Shown here: one piece after another, positions 41,371 through 47,745 of the stretch
Layout: each line of letters begins with the position of its first letter
Numbering within the stretch: position 1 is the stretch's first letter
From: Elainella saxicola E1
GTDB taxonomy: Bacteria; Cyanobacteriota; Cyanobacteriia; Elainellales; Elainellaceae
DNA length: 51,778 nucleotides
NCBI GenBank assembly: GCA_002796835.1
Contig: LUGL01000102.1
Coordinates: forward strand, 4,926-56,703
Reading direction: 5' to 3'
Notes under the pieces: generated by a model
The model's input: the letters and a program-made list of their open reading frames with translations, nothing else
Databases searched by the model: none
What the model was told of the DNA's origin: nothing
Program-made: the position numbers and the translations under genes

Positions 41371-41675
41371 TACAATTCAGCTATAGCCTTCTCAGATATC
41401 ATTTTTGGCTCTGTGCGAACTGTTCGATCGCCTTTCAAGCGAACCGAGGTTGATACTTTTCGACAAACTCTTGGAGTGCGATACATCTACAAAATAAACT
41501 CCTAACAATCGTAAAAGATCAAGGCACTGCCTACGCCATATATAGCACAAGCAAAATAGTCATTGCCAGAAAGAGCCGCTATTTAGAAAGAGATCTCAAT
41601 CATTCGATCGCCCAACTCCTCAGCAAATTAGGCTTCAAGCTCTCAGTCACGGTCAAATCAGATCAGGCTGCTTAA
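41371..41675 (+). pseudogene. degenerate hypothetical gene, copy 2 of a direct repeat
   Basis: Translates as YNSAIAFSDIIFGSVRTVRSPFKRTEVDTFRQTLGV, then after an internal deletion of about 100 bases relative to copy 1 as VKDQGTAYAIYSTSKIVIARKSRYLERDLNHSIAQLLSKLGFKLSVTVKSDQAA and a stop. The last block is the better preserved C-terminus. No open frame covers it. Confidence 0.7.
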
Positions 41676-41775
41676 CGCGGCTACATCCGATCGGCAACCA
41701 AACCACAACGGTATGATGGGCATCGCATGCCGATCGCCCAATTCTCACGAAATATTGACAAACGATTGCTGACGC

Positions 41776-41804
41776 TTGTGTGCGATCGAACTTTCCCCTA
41801 TGCT
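41776..41804 (+). promoter_or_regulatory. candidate promoter of the leader/small-gene unit
   Basis: TTGTGT (41776-41781) and TATGCT (41799-41804), 17-base spacer. The start site would be near 41811, exactly where the first hairpin of the leader begins. Confidence 0.4.
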
Positions 41805-41810
41805 AATAAA

Positions 41811-42033
41811 TGCTGGTTTATCTGAATTTCTAGAAATGGCCAGCAGACTGGCTTAAGGCTTGGTCGCTGATTAAGAGTGCTGACAACACTCCTAACCAGC
41901 TAACCGCAACCTCTCTGTTCACGGCAGAGAGCAGGGCTTTGATCATGGTAAACGATCAATGCCTCGCTAATGCTGACAAAGTGGTTGAGAGGCCAAGCTT
42001 TAAGCTTTTCTTCTCAAATACCATTAGCGAGGC
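41811..42033 (+). ncRNA. candidate structured 5' leader RNA (five to six hairpins)
   Basis: Successive perfect stems are visible: TGCTGG/CCAGCA (41811-16/41840-45) enclosing ATTTC/GAAAT; alternatively GCCAG/CTGGC (41839-43/41848-52); GAGTG/CACTC (about 41875-41892); CTCTCTG/CAGAGAG (41911-17/41925-31); TTGATC/GATCAA (41939-44/41954-59); and GCCTCGCTAATG/CATTAGCGAGGC (41961-72/42022-33), the last with an inner TTGAGA/TCTCAA pair. The final stem ends 8 bases before ATG 42042 and contains its only purine-rich ribosome-binding-like sequence (GAGG, 42029-42032). This suggests a regulatory leader that can hide the start. I do not recognise a known riboswitch class. Confidence 0.55.
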
Positions 42034-42041
42034 AATCAATT

Positions 42042-42284
42042 ATGTCTACAGAGTTCAACGAACTGCTGCCCGTTTGTCGTGAAGAACAGCCACCTACAGA
42101 ATTTTCAAGCAGCAAAGATCATGGCGACAAAACCCAGATCTGGATTATTGGCACTCGTGAGCAAGTGTTGCACACGATCAACGAGTTCTATGTGAAGCAG
42201 ATTGCGAATGACCGAGTAAAATTTACACCGATCGTTCCAGCCCCCTTTGCCGCCGGAAAATACATGACCGTCCTCGAACGATAA
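42042..42284 (+). CDS. small conserved cyanobacterial protein of unknown function
   Basis: An 80-residue protein from ATG 42042. The N-terminal 30 residues are variable and acidic; the rest (KTQIWIIGTREQVLHTINEFYVKQIANDRVKFTPIVPAPFAAGKYMTVLER) is a compact alpha/beta block of a kind I associate with cyanobacterial hypothetical proteins. No catalytic motif is evident. It is preceded by the long structured leader. Confidence 0.78.
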   Translation: MSTEFNELLPVCREEQPPTEFSSSKDHGDKTQIWIIGTREQVLHTINEFYVKQIANDRVKFTPIVPAPFAAGKYMTVLER

Positions 42285-42295
42285 AGTAACCATTC

Positions 42296-42331
42296 TTGTG
42301 GGATGGGCGTCCCGCCCGTCCTGCTAGTACA
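42296..42331. repeat. extragenic palindrome GGGCGTCCCGCCC
   Basis: TTGTGGGATGGGCGTCCCGCCCGTCC: GGGCG and CGCCC pair around TCC/GTC. It lies 12 bases after the small gene and may also serve as its terminator. It is related in layout to the element at 16322. Confidence 0.5.
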
Positions 42332-42501
42332 TGCACTTTTGTGCAAAAGATATTGCGATCGCTCTTTCTTCAAAGACATTTTGCGATCGCGTCAAAGTTC
42401 CCCTAACGTTGCTAAACCCTTAGCTTGCGATCGACTGAGATCGAATCGGGATTTCATACACATCTTGCTTTTTCCCACCGGCAGATCGCCAACAGTAATC
42501 C

Positions 42502-42538
42502 GATTCCCAGGCTCCGCTTTCGGAGGCTCGTTTACGAG
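42502..42538. repeat. REP-like double hairpin
   Basis: CTCCG-CTTT-CGGAG (42512-42525) followed directly by CTCG-TTTA-CGAG (42527-42538), within a CCCAGGCTCCG context seen in dispersed cyanobacterial extragenic repeats. It abuts the Uma2-tail repeat. Confidence 0.5.
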
Positions 42539-42540
42539 CA

Positions 42541-42665
42541 AATTGGCTGATGCAGCAGTTGCAGTCTGCCAACTAATCGATTGATGCTTTCAGCAGAACA
42601 CTGAATATAGTCCAAGCGATTCCCAAACCCATTCGTTTCGATCAGTTCATAACTGGGTATCTAAG
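42541..42665 (+). repeat. Uma2-tail dispersed repeat, copy B
   Basis: AATTGGCTGATGCAGCAGTTGCAGTCTGCC encodes NWLMQQLQSAN and a stop, then continues with ATCGATTGATGCTTTCAGCAGAACACTGAATATAGTCCAAGCGATTC, which matches copy A at 31317-31390. No Uma2 body is present upstream. It ends about 10 bases before the MFS gene stop. Confidence 0.85.
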
Positions 42666-42674
42666 AATAAACTT

Positions 42675-43841
42675 TTACCGCCAACGCCACCCTAACCCCA
42701 GTGCGATCGCTCCCATTGCAGCCATCAATCCACCTGCCAATCGATAGGTTACATCTAAACCGATCGTACTGCTCAAGGGTTGGCTGAGAATAGGCGAAAT
42801 AAACTGACCGAGAAAAAATGCTGTTGTTAATCCACCCAGCACTCGTCCTCTGAGGCTTCCAGGCGTAACTGAGGTTAAGCAAACATTCATATTGGGCATC
42901 AGCAAACCCAGCCCCGTTCCAGCAATGGCTAATCCCACGAGAACCATTGCGTACGTGGGCGAAACGCTAATGACGAGATAGCCCACTGCCATTGCCAGAA
43001 ATGCGATCGCGTAAATGCCCATGAATGACAATCGTGCTTTGATTTGCCTGTAAACAATTGCACTGGCTGCGCTGAATAATGTCGCGAGGGCGATCGCCAA
43101 GCCGCTTTGAGATGCAGTTGCACTTACCAGTTGCTTCAGGTAGAACGGCAACTGTGCCGGAATGAGATAAAACACAATCTGCGATAGGAGAGCAGCTAGA
43201 TACGTCAAGCCTGCAATTTTCCAGGGAAAAACCTCAGGCCCATCGGCTGCCAAGTTTTGAGGCAGTTCGGTTCGGTTTGGTTCGGGTAAGACCCACACCA
43301 CGAGCGGCAAGATGAACAATGCCAGGAGGTAGATTAGAAAGGGCATTCGCCAATTCACATCTGCCAGGAAGCCCCCCAGAGACAGGAACAAGACTCCACC
43401 TAAGCCCATAAAACCTGCCTGAAAACCGAGAAACTGGGCGCGGGTGGCTCCAGTGTAATAATCAGCGATCAGGGCGGTCGCCGTGGTCATAATACCTGCC
43501 ACACTCAGACCCAGGAGCACTCGCCCGAACAGGATCAGGCCAATGTCGTTTAATCCAGCTCCCGAAGTGCCTGCAATCCCATACAACAATACGGCCATTG
43601 CCAGCAGGGGTTTCCGTCCGAAGCGATCGATCGCTGTACCTACAAAGGGCGCACCGATCGCAATAAACAGGGCTGGAATCGTCAGCACGAGACGTACCCA
43701 ATAGTCGGCATTGGGTGTCGCTGCAAAGTAATCGCGCATTGCAGGCAGAGAAGGGGCGATCGTCGCTCCTGCCATGACCGTGAGACTGCTACTCAAAAGC
43801 AGCGTTGCTTTGACAATCGGGGCGTTTGTTTTGAAGGGCAT
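42675..43841 (-). CDS. MFS transporter
   Basis: A 388-residue major facilitator with about 12 hydrophobic helices. The loop motif after helix 2 is GTAIDRFGRKPLLAMA, the A-motif of drug/proton antiporters, and LGLSVAGIMTTATALIADYYTGATRAQFLGFQAGFMGLGGVLFLSLGG fits helices 4-5. Substrate unknown; probably a small-molecule or drug exporter. Its start is 7 bases after the stop of an SDR, and both are divergent from an HxlR regulator, so the pair is probably its target operon. Confidence 0.92.
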   Translation of the reverse strand: MPFKTNAPIVKATLLLSSSLTVMAGATIAPSLPAMRDYFAATPNADYWVRLVLTIPALFIAIGAPFVGTAIDRFGRKPLLAMAVLLYGIAGTSGAGLNDIGLILFGRVLLGLSVAGIMTTATALIADYYTGATRAQFLGFQAGFMGLGGVLFLSLGGFLADVNWRMPFLIYLLALFILPLVVWVLPEPNRTELPQNLAADGPEVFPWKIAGLTYLAALLSQIVFYLIPAQLPFYLKQLVSATASQSGLAIALATLFSAASAIVYRQIKARLSFMGIYAIAFLAMAVGYLVISVSPTYAMVLVGLAIAGTGLGLLMPNMNVCLTSVTPGSLRGRVLGGLTTAFFLGQFISPILSQPLSSTIGLDVTYRLAGGLMAAMGAIALGLGWRWR

Positions 43842-43848
43842 AAACGGG

Positions 43849-44586
43849 TTACTTGGCTAAAATTCCTGCCATCCACTTTTCAACTGCTTTGGGGTCTTGC
43901 AGTAACTGCGCCTGCATCTCCTGCGCCTGCTCTCCTGGATAAACATCCTCAACCTCACCAATCACCGCTTGCAGTGCTGCTCGTACGACCTCTTCAGGTG
44001 CAACTTTGGGTGGTGGAAAATCCTTGCTCATCCCGGTATCCACCGTTCCAGGCATCACCCCAACTACCAATGTTTTTTGTGCGGCAAGCTCGGCTCGAAT
44101 TCCCTGAATTGCCAATAGAGCCGCTGCTTTAGACGCGCAGTAAGATGCATTCAGCGGAAAATTGACCTTTGCCAGAATGGTGAGCATATTAACGATCACC
44201 CCTCCTCCATTCGCTTTTAGGACTGGCGCAAACGCTAAACACATCCGTAATGTACCAAGGTAATTAACCTCGATTTCCGATCGGACCTTGTCAAAATTGA
44301 TATCTGCGACCAACCGCTGATTGAACCCCACTCCAGCATTGTTGATAAGGAGATTTACATCTGAATAGGCCTCAGCTGCTGCTCTGACGGAAGATTCATC
44401 AGTAATATCGAGTGGAATTGGAATAATGCGATCGGGGTCTGTTGCCGCAATTTTCCTCAAGCTATCTGGATTGCGAGCACCTGCATAAATGCGAGTGGCT
44501 CCAGCTGCCTGTAAACCTTGAATATAGTATTGCCCAATACCACCGTTCGCGCCCGTCACCAACGCGATCGCACCTTGAAGCTGCAT
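43849..44586 (-). CDS. short-chain dehydrogenase/reductase
   Basis: A 245-residue SDR: TGANGGIG cofactor motif at about 13-20, NNAG, and YxxxK as YCASK with the preceding active-site region NMLTILAKVNFPLNASYCASK. The usual catalytic serine position reads Thr (MLTIL) in this alignment, which is uncertain. It is first in an operon with the MFS gene and divergent from the HxlR regulator; it may modify the compound the transporter exports or the signal the regulator senses. Confidence 0.9.
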   Translation of the reverse strand: MQLQGAIALVTGANGGIGQYYIQGLQAAGATRIYAGARNPDSLRKIAATDPDRIIPIPLDITDESSVRAAAEAYSDVNLLINNAGVGFNQRLVADINFDKVRSEIEVNYLGTLRMCLAFAPVLKANGGGVIVNMLTILAKVNFPLNASYCASKAAALLAIQGIRAELAAQKTLVVGVMPGTVDTGMSKDFPPPKVAPEEVVRAALQAVIGEVEDVYPGEQAQEMQAQLLQDPKAVEKWMAGILAK

Positions 44587-44691
44587 TGTATTTTATCCTT
44601 ATAGGAGTTTTCATTGGTCATTAGCGATTTGTCGCTTCAAGCAACCAAGCGTCATCACCAAAGACCAGCAACGATGACCATGGTATACTCC

Positions 44692-44728
44692 TACTTACTT
44701 TTTCGGAAGTACTTACTTTTTTGTAAGC
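44692..44728. promoter_or_regulatory. twin palindromic operators in the SDR-HxlR intergenic region
   Basis: CTTAC-TTTTTC-GGAAG (44694-44709) and CTTAC-TTTTTT-GTAAG (44712-44727) are 16-bp inverted repeats with the same spacing, 18 bases apart centre to centre; one arm has a single mismatch. Both lie in the 170-bp region between the divergent promoters, as expected for an HxlR-family dimer binding two sites. Confidence 0.7.
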
Positions 44729-44756
44729 TTCCTCAAGATATGGGAAAGTAACGTAG

Positions 44757-45113
44757 ATGACCAATGAACCGACACAAGGTACTGTATTTGTACAAACCAC
44801 CTTAAAAGTGTTAGGTGGGAAATGGAAAATTTTGATTCTGTGGCATCTCAAAGATGAGAAAAAGCGATTTAGTGAACTCAAACGATTAATGCCAGATATC
44901 ACAGAAAAGATGCTCATTCAACAATTGAGGGAACTAGAAAAAGATGGGATTGTCGATCGCAACGTTTATTCAGGCGTACCACCTAAAGTAGAGTATTCAT
45001 TTACAGAATATGGGCTGACGCTCAAACCTGTCCTGCAAGTACTTTGCAATTGGGGAGAGAATCACTTGAAGTGCAGTCAGAAAAGCGGCACTGTTGAGCC
45101 AGACAGTTATTGA
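44757..45113 (+). CDS. HxlR-family transcriptional regulator
   Basis: A 118-residue winged-helix protein: VLGGKWKILILWHLKDEKKRFSELKRLMPDITEKMLIQQLRELEKDGIVDRNVYSGVPPKVEYSFTEYGLTLKPVL is the complete HxlR domain. The N-terminal cysteine used for redox sensing in YodB-type members is absent, though Cys residues occur in LQVLCNWG and LKCSQ. It faces the SDR-MFS operon across the operator pair and most likely represses it, and perhaps itself. Confidence 0.92.
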   Translation: MTNEPTQGTVFVQTTLKVLGGKWKILILWHLKDEKKRFSELKRLMPDITEKMLIQQLRELEKDGIVDRNVYSGVPPKVEYSFTEYGLTLKPVLQVLCNWGENHLKCSQKSGTVEPDSY

Positions 45114-45195
45114 AAAATGGCGATTGCCGAGACAAGCAGTATTATTTCTGTCAGGATTGAGGAAAGTCATTTGCTGCTCAATTTCACATGGTTGG

Positions 45196-45309
45196 AGGCG
45201 ATTTGGGCTGTCACGCACGGAAGAGGAAGCGTTTTTCTCGGAATGGCAGACCCAGTTACCAGAACTTTCTGATACTGAACGATCGCCTCTGCTCACTGGA
45301 CTTTGCTAG
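45196..45309 (+). pseudogene. N-terminal fragment of an HsdR-N-like gene
   Basis: RFGLSRTEEEAFFSEWQTQLPELSDTERSPLL matches residues about 15-45 of the intact gene at 36554 (RFGLSRTEDEAFFLEWQTQLPELSNAERSAL), then the frame ends in unrelated sequence (TGLC, stop). Its DNA is about 85-90% alike by eye over 95 bases. It is a broken duplicate. Confidence 0.85.
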
Positions 45310-45541
45310 CCTCAATCTGGCCTCAAATTCCTCTCCTCACCAACCGTATCCTAAGTGCTTTCTGACACAACAAACAGCTTCGAACTACGGTCTCAACCGA
45401 TCGATTGCGCGGTGCTTTGCCACTTTGTGCATGGCTGGTGAACAAGTAAAAGGAATGTTTGCCCAGTACCAAAGGCTTTTGTCTGTCCGCTGCGTTTGAA
45501 TGTATGCCGTGCTCCACAAGCTACAAGTCCTCTGGCTTAAG
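45310..45541. other. 232-bp intergenic region next to hicA
   Basis: No gene or attC-like site could be supported. A short minus-strand frame (WSTAYIQTQRTDKSLWYWANIPFTCSPAMHKVAKHRAIDRLRP) has no start or known domain. The downstream end of the last cassette (its own attC) would be expected here but is not seen. Confidence 0.45.
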
Positions 45542-45736
45542 TCAGGTGCGCTTCGCAATCCGCGCCAGCATTTTTGGCCCAATCTCCTCGCCATCATGAA
45601 ATGCAAACACAACATCTGCCCAACCTGAACGGAAAAGAATCTTGTGTGAGTCACCTGCTTGTCGCTTGATGCTCCAACCGATCCGCAACAAAGCTGCCAA
45701 CACCTGTTTGGCTTTAGTCGATCTCCACTGGCTCAT
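45542..45736 (-). CDS. hicA: HicA-type mRNA interferase toxin
   Basis: A 64-residue double-stranded-RNA-binding-fold toxin. The catalytic histidine is His31 in AGDSHKILFRSG; the KAKQVLAALLRIGWSIKRQ start is standard. HicA cleaves mRNAs and is neutralised by HicB. It overlaps hicB by 4 bases. It is the last cassette gene of the array on this side. Confidence 0.92.
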   Translation of the reverse strand: MSQWRSTKAKQVLAALLRIGWSIKRQAGDSHKILFRSGWADVVFAFHDGEEIGPKMLARIAKRT

Positions 45737-45939
45737 GCGGCGAGAAAAGCAACGTGATCAAGTTCTGGCGATCGTTCGCCATGTTCAATCTGGTCAGCCA
45801 CTACCCGAAGAGCGAGAGCTTTAACTTTTGCCACGGCATCTTCTTGACTCTGCCCATAGACAAGAACACCAGCTAGGTTGATAACCTCTGCTATCCAGCG
45901 TCCATCCTCCTCTAACTCAGTCTCAATTTTTAGATCCAT
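45733..45939 (-). CDS. hicB: HicB-type antitoxin
   Basis: A 68-residue HicB with the partially degraded RNase H-like fold (ETELEEDGRWIAEVINLAGVLVYGQSQEDAVAKVKALALRVVADQIEHGE). No DNA-binding tail is present, so it is a short HicB. It overlaps hicA by 4 bases and precedes it, and follows the membrane protein gene by 39 bases with no attC between. Confidence 0.9.
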   Translation of the reverse strand: MDLKIETELEEDGRWIAEVINLAGVLVYGQSQEDAVAKVKALALRVVADQIEHGERSPELDHVAFLAA

Positions 45940-45978
45940 TTGCGCTTACTCTCAATAGGTCTAGATTCATTTTACTCT

Positions 45979-46407
45979 CTACCCAATCCTTGAGAAGAGT
46001 GCATCTGCAACTTCCTTCGCCTTGGCATATAAAATCTTGCGCTTAAATGGAGCTAAGGAATAGAAGGTTCCCAATCTTCTTGCTCCAGCAGGAGTACCAA
46101 TCATTACATAAGACCATGCTCCAAAACAGACGAACCAAAGAATTGCTAGCAAAATTCCTACTAGGAGAATTAAAGCAAGCTGATCGTCAGAACTTTTGGG
46201 TAAAGGGATAGTAAGTGGTAAAAAGCAAAGAATCGCTATTATAAGCGCTACGATTACTCCATCGAAATAAGTACCACTTCTGATACGAACTGAACAAATA
46301 GAAGCAAGTAGAAATGAGTTGTCACCGATATGCACAAACTTGTGGTTGATAGTAACGCCATGTAATGTTATGACCTCATGCCTTGAAAGGTCTTGTTGTA
46401 TTGGCAT
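45979..46407 (-). CDS. small two-helix membrane protein, possibly DUF6232-like
   Basis: A 142-residue protein from ATG 46407 (GGAG 9 bases upstream). Its N-terminal part (MPIQQDLSRHEVITLHGVTINHKFVHIGDNSFLLASICSVRI) resembles the short PH-like beta domain of DUF6232 proteins. Two membrane helices follow (GVIVALIIAILCFLPLTI and LALILLVGILLAILWFVCFGAW), and a basic tail ends KAKEVADALFSRIG. An in-frame ATG at 46443 lies inside the attC end GTTATGC, a frequent situation in integron cassettes. Its function is unknown. Confidence 0.65.
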   Translation of the reverse strand: MPIQQDLSRHEVITLHGVTINHKFVHIGDNSFLLASICSVRIRSGTYFDGVIVALIIAILCFLPLTIPLPKSSDDQLALILLVGILLAILWFVCFGAWSYVMIGTPAGARRLGTFYSLAPFKRKILYAKAKEVADALFSRIG

Positions 46408-46439
46408 AAGTTCTTGCTCCACTTCACCAAGGACTTGCG

Positions 46440-46525
46440 GCATAACGGTGAAGTTGTGCAGCGACAGATAAGCTTGAACTTAGACCAATAACCTCTGTAC
46501 CGTCCGCATCAACGCAGTGTTAGAC
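46440..46525 (-). repeat. attC-like site 5 (integron cassette recombination site)
   Basis: 86 bases. In cassette orientation it begins GTCTAAC (46525-46519, which includes the stop of the full-length doc frame) and ends GTTATGC (46446-46440), whose ATG is an upstream start for the next cassette's gene. The arms AACACTGCGTTGATGCGGAC and GTCGCTGCACAACTTCACCGTTA pair imperfectly with unpaired bases on one side, as attC sites do. It shares blocks with sites 3 and 4. Confidence 0.8.
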
Positions 46526-46906
46526 CGCTTTAACTTGTGACTCTAACCACTTTGTAAATTCTTCTCGGTCAAGTGAACCTGCTGCTAGTGATAGAATTAC
46601 TTATTCTTGCTCGTCAACTGGAGCAAAGATTTCCAAATCATTCATAACTAGAAAAGTTTCCATCGCCGCATGTCCAGTTCTTTTATTGCCATCTACAAAA
46701 GGATGATTCATCACCAAAGAAAATCCTAGAGCGGCAGCTTTATCAACAAGCGTTGGATAAAGATCTTTTCCCCCAAACGTCATCATAGGTTGGGCTATGG
46801 CAGATTCCAGAGAACCTGAATCTCGAACTCCCGCTGTTCCTCCTGATTGCTTGAGTATCTGACGATGTAAACTCATTACTTCATCTAGCGTAAGATAGCG
46901 GATCAT
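46520..46906 (-). pseudogene. doc: Doc-type Fic toxin gene with an in-frame stop
   Basis: The frame codes for a Doc protein with HPFVDGNKRTGHAA (His68, Asp72, Asn74, Lys75, Arg76) intact, but TAA at 46603-46601 ends it after VDEQE (101 residues). Reading on past it gives VILSLAAGSLDREEFTKWLESQVKAV and a proper stop at 46520, which is the normal Doc C-terminus. One C-to-T change (CAA to TAA) would explain it. The truncated protein keeps the Fic catalytic motif. It overlaps the antitoxin-like gene by 4 bases. Confidence 0.85.
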
Positions 46907-47433
46907 GCCAGACGTCGGTATAGTTCAGCGTTTTTTTCTAGTACATAACTTGCTGCCTCATTAAAGCCATGTTTAGACTGGCTCTGCTGAAACTCAGTTT
47001 TAGAGGAGAGCAATACTTCAGGAGAAATACCATTTTCTGTAGCTATATCTCTTAACTTCTGAACTTGCTCGGTTGGACTGCTAATGGTAGTAGCAGCTAT
47101 CACTTCTGCAACAATGCGTCTTAGTTTCAAAGCTGGATCTAAAGTATTAATATCTAGATTAGTGACTACCTCTTCTTTGCCCAGATCACAATCATAAACA
47201 ACATACGTCCATATTCCTGGCTTACCAGCCTCCGCACTCTCTCCTTCATAAAAAGTGGTAGTGCCATCTTCCTCAGAGTCGTAGTAAGCAGAGTAAATGT
47301 CCTCCCACTCGCAATCTGAGCTTTTCAAAGTCTCTCGAATGTTGGACAGCACACCAGCAATATGGTGGGGTTGGGTTTCTACTTGTACTAAACGGACACC
47401 TTCCCAAGTGAAGTTGTGCAATTCGATGGGCAT
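46903..47433 (-). CDS. antitoxin-like partner of Doc with a large N-terminal domain
   Basis: A 176-residue protein from ATG 47433 (MPIELHNFTWEGVRLVQVETQ). Its last 18 residues (EAASYVLEKNAELYRRLA) look like the C-terminal helix of short antitoxins paired with Doc toxins, which carry (L/E)KNAELYRRLA. The preceding 150 residues are an acidic alpha/beta region (EDIYSAYYDSEEDGTTTFYEG...WTYVVYDCDLGKEEVVTNLD) that I do not recognise; normal antitoxins of this type are about 60-80 residues. It overlaps doc by 4 bases. Confidence 0.75.
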   Translation of the reverse strand: MPIELHNFTWEGVRLVQVETQPHHIAGVLSNIRETLKSSDCEWEDIYSAYYDSEEDGTTTFYEGESAEAGKPGIWTYVVYDCDLGKEEVVTNLDINTLDPALKLRRIVAEVIAATTISSPTEQVQKLRDIATENGISPEVLLSSKTEFQQSQSKHGFNEAASYVLEKNAELYRRLA

Positions 47434-47516
47434 AGTGGCTCCTGCAATGTTTTGAGCTGGGGCTATACCTATAAGTCTATCAATCTTAGGCGAATCCTGG
47501 CCGAGTTGTTCCAGCG

Positions 47517-47609
47517 GTCTAACGGTGCCCATCACCCGCCGCAGACAACCTCGAACACTCAACAAATAAGCTTTCGGCGATCGGTATGCATAGGCGTTTT
47601 TAGTTGGCG
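47517..47609 (-). repeat. attC-like site 4
   Basis: 93 bases from CGCCAAC (47609-47603, imperfect end) to GTTAGAC (47523-47517, perfect GTTRRRY). It shares TATGCATACCGATCG, GTTCGAGGTTGTCTGCGGCGGGTGAT and GTTAGAC with site 1 (TATGTATTGGGC.., GTTCGGGGTTACCTACGGCGGGTGAT), so it belongs to the same site family. It separates the DUF4239 cassette from the antitoxin/doc cassette. Confidence 0.75.
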
Positions 47610-47619
47610 AATCTGATCA

Positions 47620-47723
47620 ATCATCACTGTTCGCAAGGTTTTGTGCCATCTCATACCCAACAGCACGGGCAGTCGGATCAGAACTTTGCAGGAGTGCTTT
47701 GTACAACAGGCTTGTTGTTAGCT
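47620..47723 (-). pseudogene. half attC joined to a broken cassette gene
   Basis: In cassette orientation, AGCTAACAACAAGCCTGTTGTAC (47723-47701) matches the first arm of site 2 (GCCTAACAACAACGCTGTTGCAG), but no second arm follows. Instead a reading frame KALLQSSDPTARAVGYEMAQNLANSDD and a stop continues, with no start. This looks like a deletion joining the attC of the DUF4239 cassette to the tail of another cassette's gene. Confidence 0.6.
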
Positions 47724-47745
47724 TGCACTTAACTGGATGGCAAAT

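Noticed and set aside
41811-42041. Glutamine (glnA-type), cobalamin, fluoride or ZTP riboswitch for the structured leader
   Set aside because: None of their diagnostic conserved segments is present by eye; the call is left as an unclassified leader.
42420-42535. Possible gene remnant on the minus strand (NRITVGDLPVGK...)
   Set aside because: Two overlapping frames each look partly protein-like, but I could not match them to a family or to another segment of the window.
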